A stretch of 64,000 nucleotides of DNA, taken from contig NZ_JAIUJS010000004.1 of the NCBI RefSeq assembly GCF_020166345.1, forward strand, positions 62,001-126,000, written 5' to 3'. The translations under genes were made by a program, and so were the position numbers. Shown in pieces: positions 43,056 through 51,143 of this stretch (within the stretch, counting starts at the first letter, position 1; every line of letters starts with the position of its first letter). A model generated the notes under the pieces. The model was not told the origin of the DNA, ran no database searches, and saw nothing but the letters and a program-made list of their open reading frames with translations. This DNA is from Winogradskyella vincentii (GTDB lineage Bacteria; Bacteroidota; Bacteroidia; Flavobacteriales; Flavobacteriaceae).

Positions 43056-44783
43056 ATGGACAGAACACATCTTTTAAATGAATTATGGCAATATCAGCTC
43101 AAATTCGGATTTATTTCTGACAAGGCTATTTCCAGAATTTCAAAAAAACTAAACGTTTCTATTGTTGAAATTGAAAGCGTCATAACTTTTTATCACTTTT
43201 TTCATCAAAAACCTACGGGCGAATACATTATATACCTTAACAATAGTATCATTTCTGATATAAAGGGATATGAAGCTGTAAAAGCCGCCTTTGAGAAAGA
43301 AACCGGTTGTACGTTTAATGAAGATGGCGATAAGGAATTCTCACTTTTTGACACCTCATGTATTGGGATGAGTGATCAAGAACCTGCTGCTTTAATTAAT
43401 TTCCTTCCGTTCACGGATCTTACACCTAATAAAGTAAAACATATTATAGCGAGTCTAAAAAATGGTGAAAATCTAGAGGACTTAGCTAGTAAAACCAAGA
43501 GTAAAATACAATACCATCCAGAAGGTGAAAAAGCAATCATTTTCAGGCCATATGAAATGGGGAAAAGTATTGAGGAAGGTTTAAAGTTTACTCCAGAAGA
43601 AATTGTAAATAAAATTTCTAAGGCCAAATTGTTAGGCCTGGGTGGAGCTTTTTTTCCAGTGGGTTACAAATGGAATTCTTGTAAAAATAATGAGGCAGAC
43701 ACAAAATACATTATCTGCAATGCAGATGAAGGAGAGCCAGGAACATTTAAAGATCGTGCATTGTTTCAATATTTGCCAGGACTGGTTATTGAAGGAATGA
43801 TTTTAGCGGGATACGCTACTGGTGCAAAAGAAGGTATTATTTATCTAAGAGCAGAATACCAATATTTTAAGGACAAAATAGAAGATGTATTATCTGTGTT
43901 CAGAAAAGCCAATTTATTAGGAGAAAACATATTAGGTGTTAAAGATTTTGATTTTGAAATCCGAATACAACTTGGTGCAGGTTCCTATGTATGTGGCGCA
44001 GCCTCAGCATTAATAGAATCACTTGAAGGTCGCAGAGGTGAACCTCCTGTTAGATTTTGGTCCGCTACTAAACACGGATTTAGACACAAACCAACTGTAG
44101 TAAATAATGTAGAAACATTAGCTTATGCATCACGAATTATTGAATTAGGAGAAGATCATTTTCTAAGCATGGGTACAGAAGAATCTCCTGGCACTAAACT
44201 TTTAAGTATTTCCGGAGATGTCGCAAAACCTGGTATATATGAAATAGAATTTGGCACTTCAATAATTGATCTACTAGGTATTGAGATGAGTCAAGCCACA
44301 TCACCGTATTTCATTCAAGTTAGCGGACCATCAGGTGAGTGCGTTAATAATACTGAATTCAATAGAAGAATCTGCAAAGAGGATATAATGTGCGGCGGTT
44401 CATTTATGGTATTTAACCGAACTAGAGATATACTGAATATTCTAAGAAACTTTATGGAGTTTTTTAAAGAAGAATCTTGCGGTGTATGCACACCATGTAG
44501 AGCAGGCAACTATATTTTAACAGAAAAGGTTAAGAAAATGCAACGCGGACTGTCAAGTCAAGAAGATATAGAGGAAATTAAACAATGGGGTAAGATTATT
44601 AAGTTGTCCAGTCGTTGTGGTTTAGGTAAATCATCTCCTAATAGTTTAATCTATGCGGTAGATAAATTCAAAGATTATTTCAATCTTAAAATTCCTCCAA
44701 CAAATGAATTTCTGAATGTTGAGTTCGACATGGAAGACGCAGTTCAGGAATTTGACAGTTTTATTAAAGACACACAAACATAG
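43056..44783 (+). CDS. hoxF: HoxF-like diaphorase subunit (copy 2, altered nucleotide pocket)
   Basis: A 575-residue paralogue of HoxF copy 1 with the same domain order. The N-terminal domain keeps only Cys102. The [4Fe-4S] ligands Cys475, 478, 481 and 521 are intact, as is CNADEGEPGTFKDR. The flavin/nucleotide site is changed: GRGG becomes GLGG (Leu195), CGEETAL becomes CGAASAL (Ala315-Ala316), and the Lys-x-x-Phe segment becomes Arg333-Phe-Trp-Ser336. In NuoF the Glu of this motif keeps NADPH out, and replacing it is known to allow NADPH use. A shift to NADP(H), another donor or a purely electron-relay role is therefore possible; which one is inference. It begins a second transcript with hoxUY2 and hoxH. 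Confidence 0.92.
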   Translation: MDRTHLLNELWQYQLKFGFISDKAISRISKKLNVSIVEIESVITFYHFFHQKPTGEYIIYLNNSIISDIKGYEAVKAAFEKETGCTFNEDGDKEFSLFDTSCIGMSDQEPAALINFLPFTDLTPNKVKHIIASLKNGENLEDLASKTKSKIQYHPEGEKAIIFRPYEMGKSIEEGLKFTPEEIVNKISKAKLLGLGGAFFPVGYKWNSCKNNEADTKYIICNADEGEPGTFKDRALFQYLPGLVIEGMILAGYATGAKEGIIYLRAEYQYFKDKIEDVLSVFRKANLLGENILGVKDFDFEIRIQLGAGSYVCGAASALIESLEGRRGEPPVRFWSATKHGFRHKPTVVNNVETLAYASRIIELGEDHFLSMGTEESPGTKLLSISGDVAKPGIYEIEFGTSIIDLLGIEMSQATSPYFIQVSGPSGECVNNTEFNRRICKEDIMCGGSFMVFNRTRDILNILRNFMEFFKEESCGVCTPCRAGNYILTEKVKKMQRGLSSQEDIEEIKQWGKIIKLSSRCGLGKSSPNSLIYAVDKFKDYFNLKIPPTNEFLNVEFDMEDAVQEFDSFIKDTQT

Positions 44784-44799
44784 TTTGACATATAATTAT

Positions 44800-46065
44800 A
44801 TGAAAGAAGTAAAGTTTAAAATAGATGGCAGAGAATGTACCGCATTGAAGGGACAGAACCTAATTGAAGCTGCTAAAGCAAATGGCATCTTTATACCAAC
44901 ACTTTGTTACTTTAAGCATCTCAATCCATTGGGAAGTTGTAGAATCTGTACGGTCAAAAACAACGGCAGACCAATTGCAGGATGTACATTAACCATCGAT
45001 GAAGGGATGGATATTGAAGTTAATTCTGCAGAACTTCTCGATCTTCGTAAGGCTATTTTAGAAATGATGTTTGTAGAAGGGAACCACTTCTGCCCTTCTT
45101 GTGAAAAAAGTGGCGATTGCGAAATGCAAAACCTAGGTTATGAAACCGGTATTAGATATGCACGATTCCCGCATCTTTTTGTAGATAGGGTTGTTGATGC
45201 CAGACCAGAACGGATTGTTGTTAATCAAAACCGATGCATAAAATGTAAACGCTGTATAGAAGAAATAGAAACCAATGATGGCCATAAGGTGTTTAATTTT
45301 ACAAACAGAGGAAACCAAACAATGGTATCGGTTGACTATGAACAGGAGGCCAAACTCTCTGAGCAACAAGCAGAACATGCTATGCGAATTTGCCCTACAG
45401 GCTCAATATTGGTTAAAGGTAAATCCTTCGGTAAACCATTTGGCGATAGACAATATGACTTTGCTAAAGCCGATACTAATATCCCTTTGACAGACCTTAA
45501 AAAACATATCAAAAAGGACAAAAAGAAAAAACGTGTAGCTACAACATCACTTGCCGGATGCTTTGGTTGCCACATGTCAATGCTTGATATTGATTTAGGC
45601 TTATTTGACCTTGTGGATATTGTAGAATTCGACAAATCACCATTAACCGATTTCAAAAAGTTCGATGAGCGTTGTGATATAGGTTTAATTGAAGGAGGAT
45701 GTTGTAATACAGACAATATTGAAGTACTCAGAAAATTCAGAAAGCATTGTGACATACTAATTTCTGTTGGTGAGTGTGCAATTTGGGGTGGTGTACCTGC
45801 AATCAGGAACACCCTACCATTAGAAGATTGCTTGAAAGAAGCATACTTAGATTCTTTAACAAGTGAAGAAAATGAAACGGTTATTCCAAACCATGAGGAT
45901 ATACCAAAAATATTAGATAAAGTGTACTGCAACCATGAAGTGGTTAAAATAGATTATCACATTCCTGGTTGTCCACCAAATGCCAATCACATTTGGAATG
46001 TTGTAAAGAATATTCTTTTTGAAGAAGACTATTCTATAACCTACCCAGAATTTAAATATGACTAG
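44800..46065 (+). CDS. hoxU/hoxY: Fused HoxU-HoxY hydrogenase subunit (copy 2)
   Basis: A 421-residue fusion with the same architecture as copy 1. HoxU part: Cys36, 47, 50 and 62 for [2Fe-2S], the HFCPSC...C site, and CIKCKRC...ICP. A lysine-rich linker follows (KKHIKKDKKKKR). HoxY part: GCFGC, GECAIWGG and IPGCPPNANHIW. All cluster ligands visible in copy 1 are kept. The start is the ATG at 44800, sixteen bases behind hoxF2. It lies 14 bases before hoxH, so this copy is the more obvious partner of HoxH. The two copies are clearly paralogous, from duplication of a hoxF-hoxUY unit. Confidence 0.94.
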   Translation: MKEVKFKIDGRECTALKGQNLIEAAKANGIFIPTLCYFKHLNPLGSCRICTVKNNGRPIAGCTLTIDEGMDIEVNSAELLDLRKAILEMMFVEGNHFCPSCEKSGDCEMQNLGYETGIRYARFPHLFVDRVVDARPERIVVNQNRCIKCKRCIEEIETNDGHKVFNFTNRGNQTMVSVDYEQEAKLSEQQAEHAMRICPTGSILVKGKSFGKPFGDRQYDFAKADTNIPLTDLKKHIKKDKKKKRVATTSLAGCFGCHMSMLDIDLGLFDLVDIVEFDKSPLTDFKKFDERCDIGLIEGGCCNTDNIEVLRKFRKHCDILISVGECAIWGGVPAIRNTLPLEDCLKEAYLDSLTSEENETVIPNHEDIPKILDKVYCNHEVVKIDYHIPGCPPNANHIWNVVKNILFEEDYSITYPEFKYD

Positions 46066-46079
46066 ATAAAAGTATTGAT

Positions 46080-47534
46080 ATGAGTAATAGAAAATTAGTT
46101 ATAGAACCTGTAACCCGTGTAGAAGGACATGGTAAGGTGACTATTAAATTAGATGAAAATGGTAAAGTTGAGGATGCTTTTTTACATATCGTAGAATTTA
46201 GAGGTTTTGAGAAGTTTATCCAAGGGCATCCATATTGGGAAGCACCTGTGCTAGTACAACGCCTATGTGGTATATGTCCTGTAAGCCATCATCTCGCCGC
46301 AGCCAAAGCCATTGACCAGTTAGTAGGTATCGATCCAGATAGCCTATCACCTATCGCAACTAAACTAAGAAGACTGTTGCATTATGGCCAGATATTCCAA
46401 TCACATGCATTACACTTCTTTTATTTGGCATCACCAGATTTACTATTTGGAGTCGACGCACCTGCAGAAAAGAGAAATGTAGTCGCTGTAGCAACAGAAA
46501 ATAAAGAATTGGCTAAAAAAGGCATATTGATGCGAAAATTTGGCCAAGAAATAATCAAGGCACTTGCAGGCAAAAAAATCCATGGTATACTAGCCGTTCC
46601 AGGCGGTGTACATAAAACTTTTATGCCAGAAGAACGTGACTACTTCCTCGATGGAAAAGAAATCCCGAACATTGACACAATGATTGAGTGGAGTAAGGAA
46701 ATAGTTGACTTTATGAAATCATATCATGCTGAAAATGCGAAATGGATAGATAGCTTCGCAAGGTATCCATCAAACCATTTAAGCTTAGTTCATAAAGAAA
46801 CCGGAGCCTTAGAGTTATACGATGGCCGACTTCGATCAATAGATGCAAGAGGTAAAGAATTAATGAATATTGCTGATATTGAATATAGTTATCACTTCAA
46901 GGAAGCCGTAGAACCTTGGTCCTATCTGAAATTCCCTTACATGAAAGAATATGGCAGGGAGAATGGTTGGAATCGTGTCGGACCACTTGCTCGAATAAAC
47001 ACCTGTACTCATATTAATACGCCGTTAGCCGAAGCTGAACGCAAAATATTTAAGGCATATACTAAAGACTTTCCAAATAACATGACCATGCATACGCATT
47101 GGGCACGTTTAATTGAAATGTTGCATTGTGCCGAGTTGATGAAAGAATTACTTTTAGATGATGATATCATGGGTAATGATTTAGTAAGAAAAGGCACCAC
47201 TAGAAATAAAGGTATTGGTATTATTGAAGCACCTAGAGGTACATTAATTCATGAGTACCATACAGATGACAAGGGCTTAATTACAAAATGTAATCTTATT
47301 GTTTCAACTACTCATAATAATGAAGCAATGAACCGAGGAGTAAGATCTGTAGCAAAAGAAGTTCTTAGTGAAAAACCAGAGATTACTGAACCAATGCTTA
47401 ATCAAATTGAAATAGCAATTAGAGCATACGACCCATGCTTGAGTTGTGCAACTCATGCTTTAGGTCAGATGCCTTTAATTGTGCGGTTAGAAGACTATCA
47501 AGGTAATATCATAGATGAAAAAGTTAGGTCATAA
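46080..47534 (+). CDS. hoxH: [NiFe]-hydrogenase large (catalytic) subunit HoxH
   Basis: A 484-residue HoxH, the only hydrogenase large subunit in the window. The NiFe ligands are the two CxxC pairs: Cys63/Cys66 in RLCGICPVSHH and Cys453/Cys456 in DPCLSCATH. After His459 comes a 25-residue tail beginning ALGQMPL, which the endopeptidase should remove once nickel is in place. Length and motifs match group 3d soluble hydrogenases, which oxidise H2 and reduce NAD(P)+ reversibly in the cytosol. It overlaps hoxW by 20 bases. Both HoxUY copies may compete for, or jointly bind, this subunit. Confidence 0.97.
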   Translation: MSNRKLVIEPVTRVEGHGKVTIKLDENGKVEDAFLHIVEFRGFEKFIQGHPYWEAPVLVQRLCGICPVSHHLAAAKAIDQLVGIDPDSLSPIATKLRRLLHYGQIFQSHALHFFYLASPDLLFGVDAPAEKRNVVAVATENKELAKKGILMRKFGQEIIKALAGKKIHGILAVPGGVHKTFMPEERDYFLDGKEIPNIDTMIEWSKEIVDFMKSYHAENAKWIDSFARYPSNHLSLVHKETGALELYDGRLRSIDARGKELMNIADIEYSYHFKEAVEPWSYLKFPYMKEYGRENGWNRVGPLARINTCTHINTPLAEAERKIFKAYTKDFPNNMTMHTHWARLIEMLHCAELMKELLLDDDIMGNDLVRKGTTRNKGIGIIEAPRGTLIHEYHTDDKGLITKCNLIVSTTHNNEAMNRGVRSVAKEVLSEKPEITEPMLNQIEIAIRAYDPCLSCATHALGQMPLIVRLEDYQGNIIDEKVRS

Positions 47535-47988
47535 AACAATAATAATTGGAATAGGAAATAACGGTCGTCAAGATGACGGCTTGGGATGGTCTTTTTTGGA
47601 TCTCATAAACGAAGACGAGTTACCATTTGATTTGGAATATCGGTACCAACTTCAAATTGAGGATGCCGAACTCATTTCAAAATATGATAATGTAATTTTT
47701 GTTGATGCTTGTAAAACTGAAATTGAGGAAGGCTACGATCTGTATCCTTGCCTACCTGCTGATAATTATAGTTTCAGTACGCATGCTCTATCACCAGAAA
47801 CAATTTTGTATATTACTAATGAGTTATACAACATTAACCCAAATGCTCAAATTTTGGCTATTCACGGTATAAATTATGAGTTGGAAATTGGCTTAAGCAG
47901 TATAGCATCTAAAAATTTAAAACGAGCGTATAAATACTTTAAGGACAAAATAGCATCAAAGTATTTTGTCTTGACTAAAAACTATTAA
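47515..47988 (+). CDS. hoxW: Hydrogenase maturation endopeptidase HoxW
   Basis: A 157-residue member of the HyaD/HycI/HoxW protease family. The opening GIGNNGRQDDGLGW contains the conserved Asp of the nickel-recognition site. A second acidic site lies in VIFVDACKTE, and the His is in STHALSPETIL. It trims the C-terminal tail of HoxH after nickel insertion. The reading frame begins inside hoxH, a coupling that fits its single substrate. Specificity for HoxH is inferred from position. Confidence 0.92.
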   Translation: MKKLGHKTIIIGIGNNGRQDDGLGWSFLDLINEDELPFDLEYRYQLQIEDAELISKYDNVIFVDACKTEIEEGYDLYPCLPADNYSFSTHALSPETILYITNELYNINPNAQILAIHGINYELEIGLSSIASKNLKRAYKYFKDKIASKYFVLTKNY

Positions 47989-47991
47989 AAT

Positions 47992-48822
47992 ATGTGTGGA
48001 ACTTGTGGTTGTGGCACCGGTGAAAGCGGCGTTGCCATTCAAAATCCAAAAGAAATAAAGAACAGAGAACATCACCACCATCATGATGGCCATACACATA
48101 GTCATGAACACCATCATGATCATTCACATGGCCATGACCATCATCATCGCGATGATCACAGTCATAAAAGAACTGTGATTGAGGTAGAACAAGATATTCT
48201 TCATCATAACGAAATTATGGCTTCAAGAAATAGAGGCTATTTTGACGCTAAGAATATTTTTGCGCTCAATTTGGTAAGCTCTCCTGGATCTGGTAAAACC
48301 TCTATTCTTGAACGAACACTTACAGATTTAAAACCTGAAGTGCCATTTTATGTGATAGAAGGCGATCAAAAAACCATGAATGATGCTAACAGAATTGATG
48401 CTTTAGATATTCCTGTTATTCAAATAAATACAGGTAAAGGATGCCATTTGGAAAGTGATATGGTATACGAGGCTATTAAGAAATTAAGTATGGTGGATAA
48501 TTCAGTACTAATGATTGAAAATGTTGGTAATCTCGTTTGCCCATCCATGTTTAATCTAGGCGAATCAAAAAGAGTTGTGATAATTAGTACTACCGAAGGA
48601 GAAGATAAACCTGTTAAATATCCAGATATGTTTCATTCTTCAGATATTTGCATCATAAACAAAATAGACCTTTTGCCTTATTTAAACATTAATATTGAAA
48701 AGCTTAAAGAATATGCACTTCAGGTTAACCCTAATCTTGTATTCTTTGAGATTTCTGCTACTTCTGGTGAAGGGATGGATACTTGGTATGATTGGTTGAA
48801 ATCTAATTTAAAAAGCGAGTAA
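47992..48822 (+). CDS. hypB: Hydrogenase nickel GTPase HypB
   Basis: A 276-residue HypB. The N-terminus has the high-affinity metal motif MCGTCGCG, then a His-rich stretch of about 35 residues (over 20 His) that can store nickel. The GTPase domain has P-loop SSPGSGKTS, EGDQKTMNDANRI, the metal-site GKGCHLE, ENVGNLVCPSMF and the NKID specificity motif. With HypA it loads nickel into HoxH using GTP. It lies three bases after hoxW and two bases before hypC. Confidence 0.97.
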   Translation: MCGTCGCGTGESGVAIQNPKEIKNREHHHHHDGHTHSHEHHHDHSHGHDHHHRDDHSHKRTVIEVEQDILHHNEIMASRNRGYFDAKNIFALNLVSSPGSGKTSILERTLTDLKPEVPFYVIEGDQKTMNDANRIDALDIPVIQINTGKGCHLESDMVYEAIKKLSMVDNSVLMIENVGNLVCPSMFNLGESKRVVIISTTEGEDKPVKYPDMFHSSDICIINKIDLLPYLNINIEKLKEYALQVNPNLVFFEISATSGEGMDTWYDWLKSNLKSE

Positions 48823-48824
48823 AA

Positions 48825-49073
48825 ATGTGCCTTTCAATTCCGGGAAAATTAGAAGAAATATTATCTAGTGATGATGATATATTTAGAACAGGGAAAGTTT
48901 CCTTTGACGGTGTTATTAAAGAAGTGAGTCTTGCACTTGTACCTGAGGTAAAGACAGGAGATTATGTTTTGGTTCATGCTGGTGCTGCAATTAGTATTAT
49001 AGATGAGGTTGAAGCAAAAAAAACCTTTGAGATTTTAAAAGAGCTAGATGAATTAAATGATTTAGACAATTGA
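48825..49073 (+). CDS. hypC: Hydrogenase assembly chaperone HypC
   Basis: An 82-residue HypC/HupF protein. It begins MCLSIPGKLEEI; Cys2 is the essential residue that carries the iron group with HypD and contacts the HoxH precursor. The VLVHAGAAISIIDEVEA segment is the usual C-terminal half. It closes the hydrogenase island; a strong terminator lies 54 bases on. Confidence 0.97.
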   Translation: MCLSIPGKLEEILSSDDDIFRTGKVSFDGVIKEVSLALVPEVKTGDYVLVHAGAAISIIDEVEAKKTFEILKELDELNDLDN

Positions 49074-49126
49074 TTAGGGTAAAAGACAAAAAGTATTATT
49101 TACCCAAAAACATTGAATGAATAGAA

Positions 49127-49160
49127 TAAAAAAAGCTCAGATGCATCTGAGCTTTTTCTT
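49127..49160. terminator. Bidirectional terminator between hypC and tRNA-Pro
   Basis: AGCTCAGATGCATCTGAGCT (49134-49153) is a perfect palindrome with A-run to the left and CTTTTTCTTTT to the right. It can end the hypC transcript on the + strand and the tRNA transcript on the - strand. Confidence 0.88.
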
Positions 49161-49165
49161 TTAAG

Positions 49166-49240
49166 TCGGGGTGGCAGGATTCGAACCTGCGACCTCCGCG
49201 TCCCAAACGCGGCGCGATAACCGGGCTACGCTACACCCCG
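49166..49240 (-). tRNA. tRNA-Pro (anticodon TGG)
   Basis: On the minus strand a 75-nt cloverleaf can be drawn. The acceptor stem CGGGGTG pairs with CACCCCG plus discriminator A. The anticodon stem CCGCG/CGCGG has loop TTTGGGA, anticodon TGG. The T-arm contains GGTTCGAATCC. CCA is not encoded. It reads toward the hydrogenase island, whose right edge it marks. I see no duplicated 3' end that would suggest an attachment site. Confidence 0.95.
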
Positions 49241-49337
49241 AAAAATGGGTATCAATTTTGGATTGCAAATATATTATTTTTCTTTATAATCCAACAACAA
49301 TTATCTAACTTTAGAAATTAATTTAAGAATAAATCAA

Positions 49338-50441
49338 ATGATGAGATTCAAACCCTTAATCCTGGCTTTAATACTAATAACTACCATTGCTTGTGCTCAA
49401 GATAAAAATCCAAAAAACAATGAAAATAGTCACGAAGTCGTAGTATCCGATTTAACCATTCCCTGGGGTTTCACGTTTTTACCTGACGGATCAATGCTTA
49501 TAAATGAAAAAGCAGGACAACTAATTCATTTTAAAAATGGTAAGAAGATTGAAATTTCAGGATTACCTGATATATATGTCCGTGGCCAAGGAGGTTTAAT
49601 GGATATTATATTACACCCTAATTATAAAAATAATGGATGGATATATTTGTCATATGCTTCAACCACGGGTAAAGGCAATGGAGGAAACACAACTATAGCA
49701 AGAGCGAAACTTAGTAATAAAACACTTATTAATTTTGAAGTTCTCTATAAAGCTGAACCAAATTCTTCAGCTGGACAGCATTTTGGATCTCGACTTGTTT
49801 TTGATAGCGACGGTTATTTATTCTTCACAATTGGTGATAGAGGTAATAGAGACGTTAATCCACAGGATATAACAAGGGATTGTGGTAAAGTATACCGAAT
49901 AAACGATAATGGTTCAATACCTAAGGACAATCCATTTATTAATTCAAATAATGCTATAAAAGCCATTTATTCTTATGGCCACAGAAATCCTCAAGGTATG
50001 ACACTACATCCTGAAACTAAAGAAATTTGGACCCATGAACATGGACCGAAAGGTGGTGATGAAATTAATATTATTAATAAGGGTAAAAATTATGGATGGC
50101 CTGTTATCAGCTACGGTGTAAATTATAGTGGAACAAAATTCACTGATATTACTGAAAAAGAGGGTATGGAGCAACCTTTTCATTATTGGGATCCGTCAAT
50201 AGCACCAAGTGGGATGGCTTTTATAAATAGTGATAAATATGGTAACTGGAATGGCAATTTACTGATAGGCTCATTAAAATTTCAATATCTTAATATGTGT
50301 ACACTTAAAAATGGAAAAATAATTAAAGAAGAACGACTCCTTAATGGTTTAGGAAGAGTTAGAAGTGTAGAACAAGGACCTGATGGCTATATTTATGTAG
50401 GAATTGAAAATTTAGGAATTGTAAAATTATTGAGAGAATAA
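49338..50441 (+). CDS. PQQ-dependent sugar dehydrogenase-like lipoprotein (Asd/YliI family)
   Basis: A 367-residue beta-propeller protein with a lipoprotein-type signal (TIAC near residue 20). It has landmarks of soluble aldose dehydrogenases: LTIPWGFTFLPDGSMLINEKAG, GQGGLMDIILHPNY, GQHFGSRLVFDSDGYLFFTIGDRG spread over residues 149-172, and YSYGHRNPQGMTLHP with the catalytic His and Arg. YliI-type enzymes oxidise aldoses with PQQ in the periplasm. No PQQ synthesis genes are in the window, so the cofactor may come from outside. Start is one of two adjacent ATGs. Confidence 0.87.
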   Translation: MMRFKPLILALILITTIACAQDKNPKNNENSHEVVVSDLTIPWGFTFLPDGSMLINEKAGQLIHFKNGKKIEISGLPDIYVRGQGGLMDIILHPNYKNNGWIYLSYASTTGKGNGGNTTIARAKLSNKTLINFEVLYKAEPNSSAGQHFGSRLVFDSDGYLFFTIGDRGNRDVNPQDITRDCGKVYRINDNGSIPKDNPFINSNNAIKAIYSYGHRNPQGMTLHPETKEIWTHEHGPKGGDEINIINKGKNYGWPVISYGVNYSGTKFTDITEKEGMEQPFHYWDPSIAPSGMAFINSDKYGNWNGNLLIGSLKFQYLNMCTLKNGKIIKEERLLNGLGRVRSVEQGPDGYIYVGIENLGIVKLLRE

Positions 50442-50466
50442 AAAATATTATATTACTATACAAGAA

Positions 50467-50509
50467 GTGACATTTGTCATTAAAATACATCCCTAAATAC
50501 CTAACTTTG
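50467..50509 (+). promoter_or_regulatory. Promoter of the udk operon with possible Crp/Fnr-like site
   Basis: A perfect TAACTTTG (-7) is at 50502-50509, 29 bases before the udk ATG. Upstream, TGACATTTGTCA (50468-50479) is a perfect palindrome with the TGA-N6-TCA core. Its outer bases differ from the hydrogenase-type sites, and its centre is 28.5 bp, not 29.5, from the -7 element, so its relation to them is uncertain. Confidence 0.4.
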
Positions 50510-50537
50510 TGCCTAACTAATTTTATAATTTTATTTA

Positions 50538-51143
50538 ATGCTAATAATTGGAATTGCCGGTGGAACTGGATGTGGTAAAACTACAGTAGTAGACACGATA
50601 CTAAAAGAATTACCTGAAGGCGAAGTTGGTGTTATCTCCCAAGATTCCTATTACAAAGACACCTCTCACCTTAGTTATGACGAGCGTGTCAAAATTAATT
50701 TTGACCACCCAAGATCAATCGATTTTGATTTGTTGGTAGACCATTTAAAACAACTTAAAGCCGGCAAAACAATTGAGCAACCTGTTTATTCTTTCGTTAA
50801 GCACAATAGAACAGGAGATACTGTAAACACCCATCCTAGAAAAGTTATAATTGTAGAAGGTATATTAATACTTACCAACAAAGAATTGCGTGATTTATTT
50901 GATATTAAAATCTACGTACATGCAGATTCAGACGAACGATTAATCCGTAGGCTTAAGCGCGACATAAGTGAGCGTGGTAGGGACATTGAAGAGGTTTTAT
51001 CGCGTTATCAAAACACGTTAAAACCAATGCACGAACAGTTTATTGAACCAATGAAGGAATATGCAGACATAATCATCCCTAACAACAGATACAACACAGT
51101 AGCAGTGGATATCGTTAAAACTATAATTAACGACAAATTGTAA
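50538..51143 (+). CDS. udk: Uridine kinase
   Basis: A 201-residue uridine/cytidine kinase of the pyrimidine salvage pathway. The P-loop GGTGCGKT is at residues 8-15. VISQDSYYKD, INFDHPRSIDFD and PVYSFVKHNRT are the family's nucleoside-binding segments, and RLIRRLKRDISERGRD forms the lid. It phosphorylates uridine and cytidine with GTP or ATP in the cytosol. It is first in a tight operon with the DivIC-like and methylmalonyl-CoA mutase genes, overlapping the next start by one base. Confidence 0.95.
   Translation: MLIIGIAGGTGCGKTTVVDTILKELPEGEVGVISQDSYYKDTSHLSYDERVKINFDHPRSIDFDLLVDHLKQLKAGKTIEQPVYSFVKHNRTGDTVNTHPRKVIIVEGILILTNKELRDLFDIKIYVHADSDERLIRRLKRDISERGRDIEEVLSRYQNTLKPMHEQFIEPMKEYADIIIPNNRYNTVAVDIVKTIINDKL

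Noticed and set aside
45336..45932. Open frame of 198 codons on the - strand
   Set aside because: Antisense to hoxUY2 with all cluster motifs intact on the other strand; a shadow frame.
49166..49240. tRNA-Pro as an attachment site for an integrated element
   Set aside because: No integrase, no mobility gene and no repeat of the tRNA 3' end near 33.9 kb could be found by eye; kept only as a border marker.
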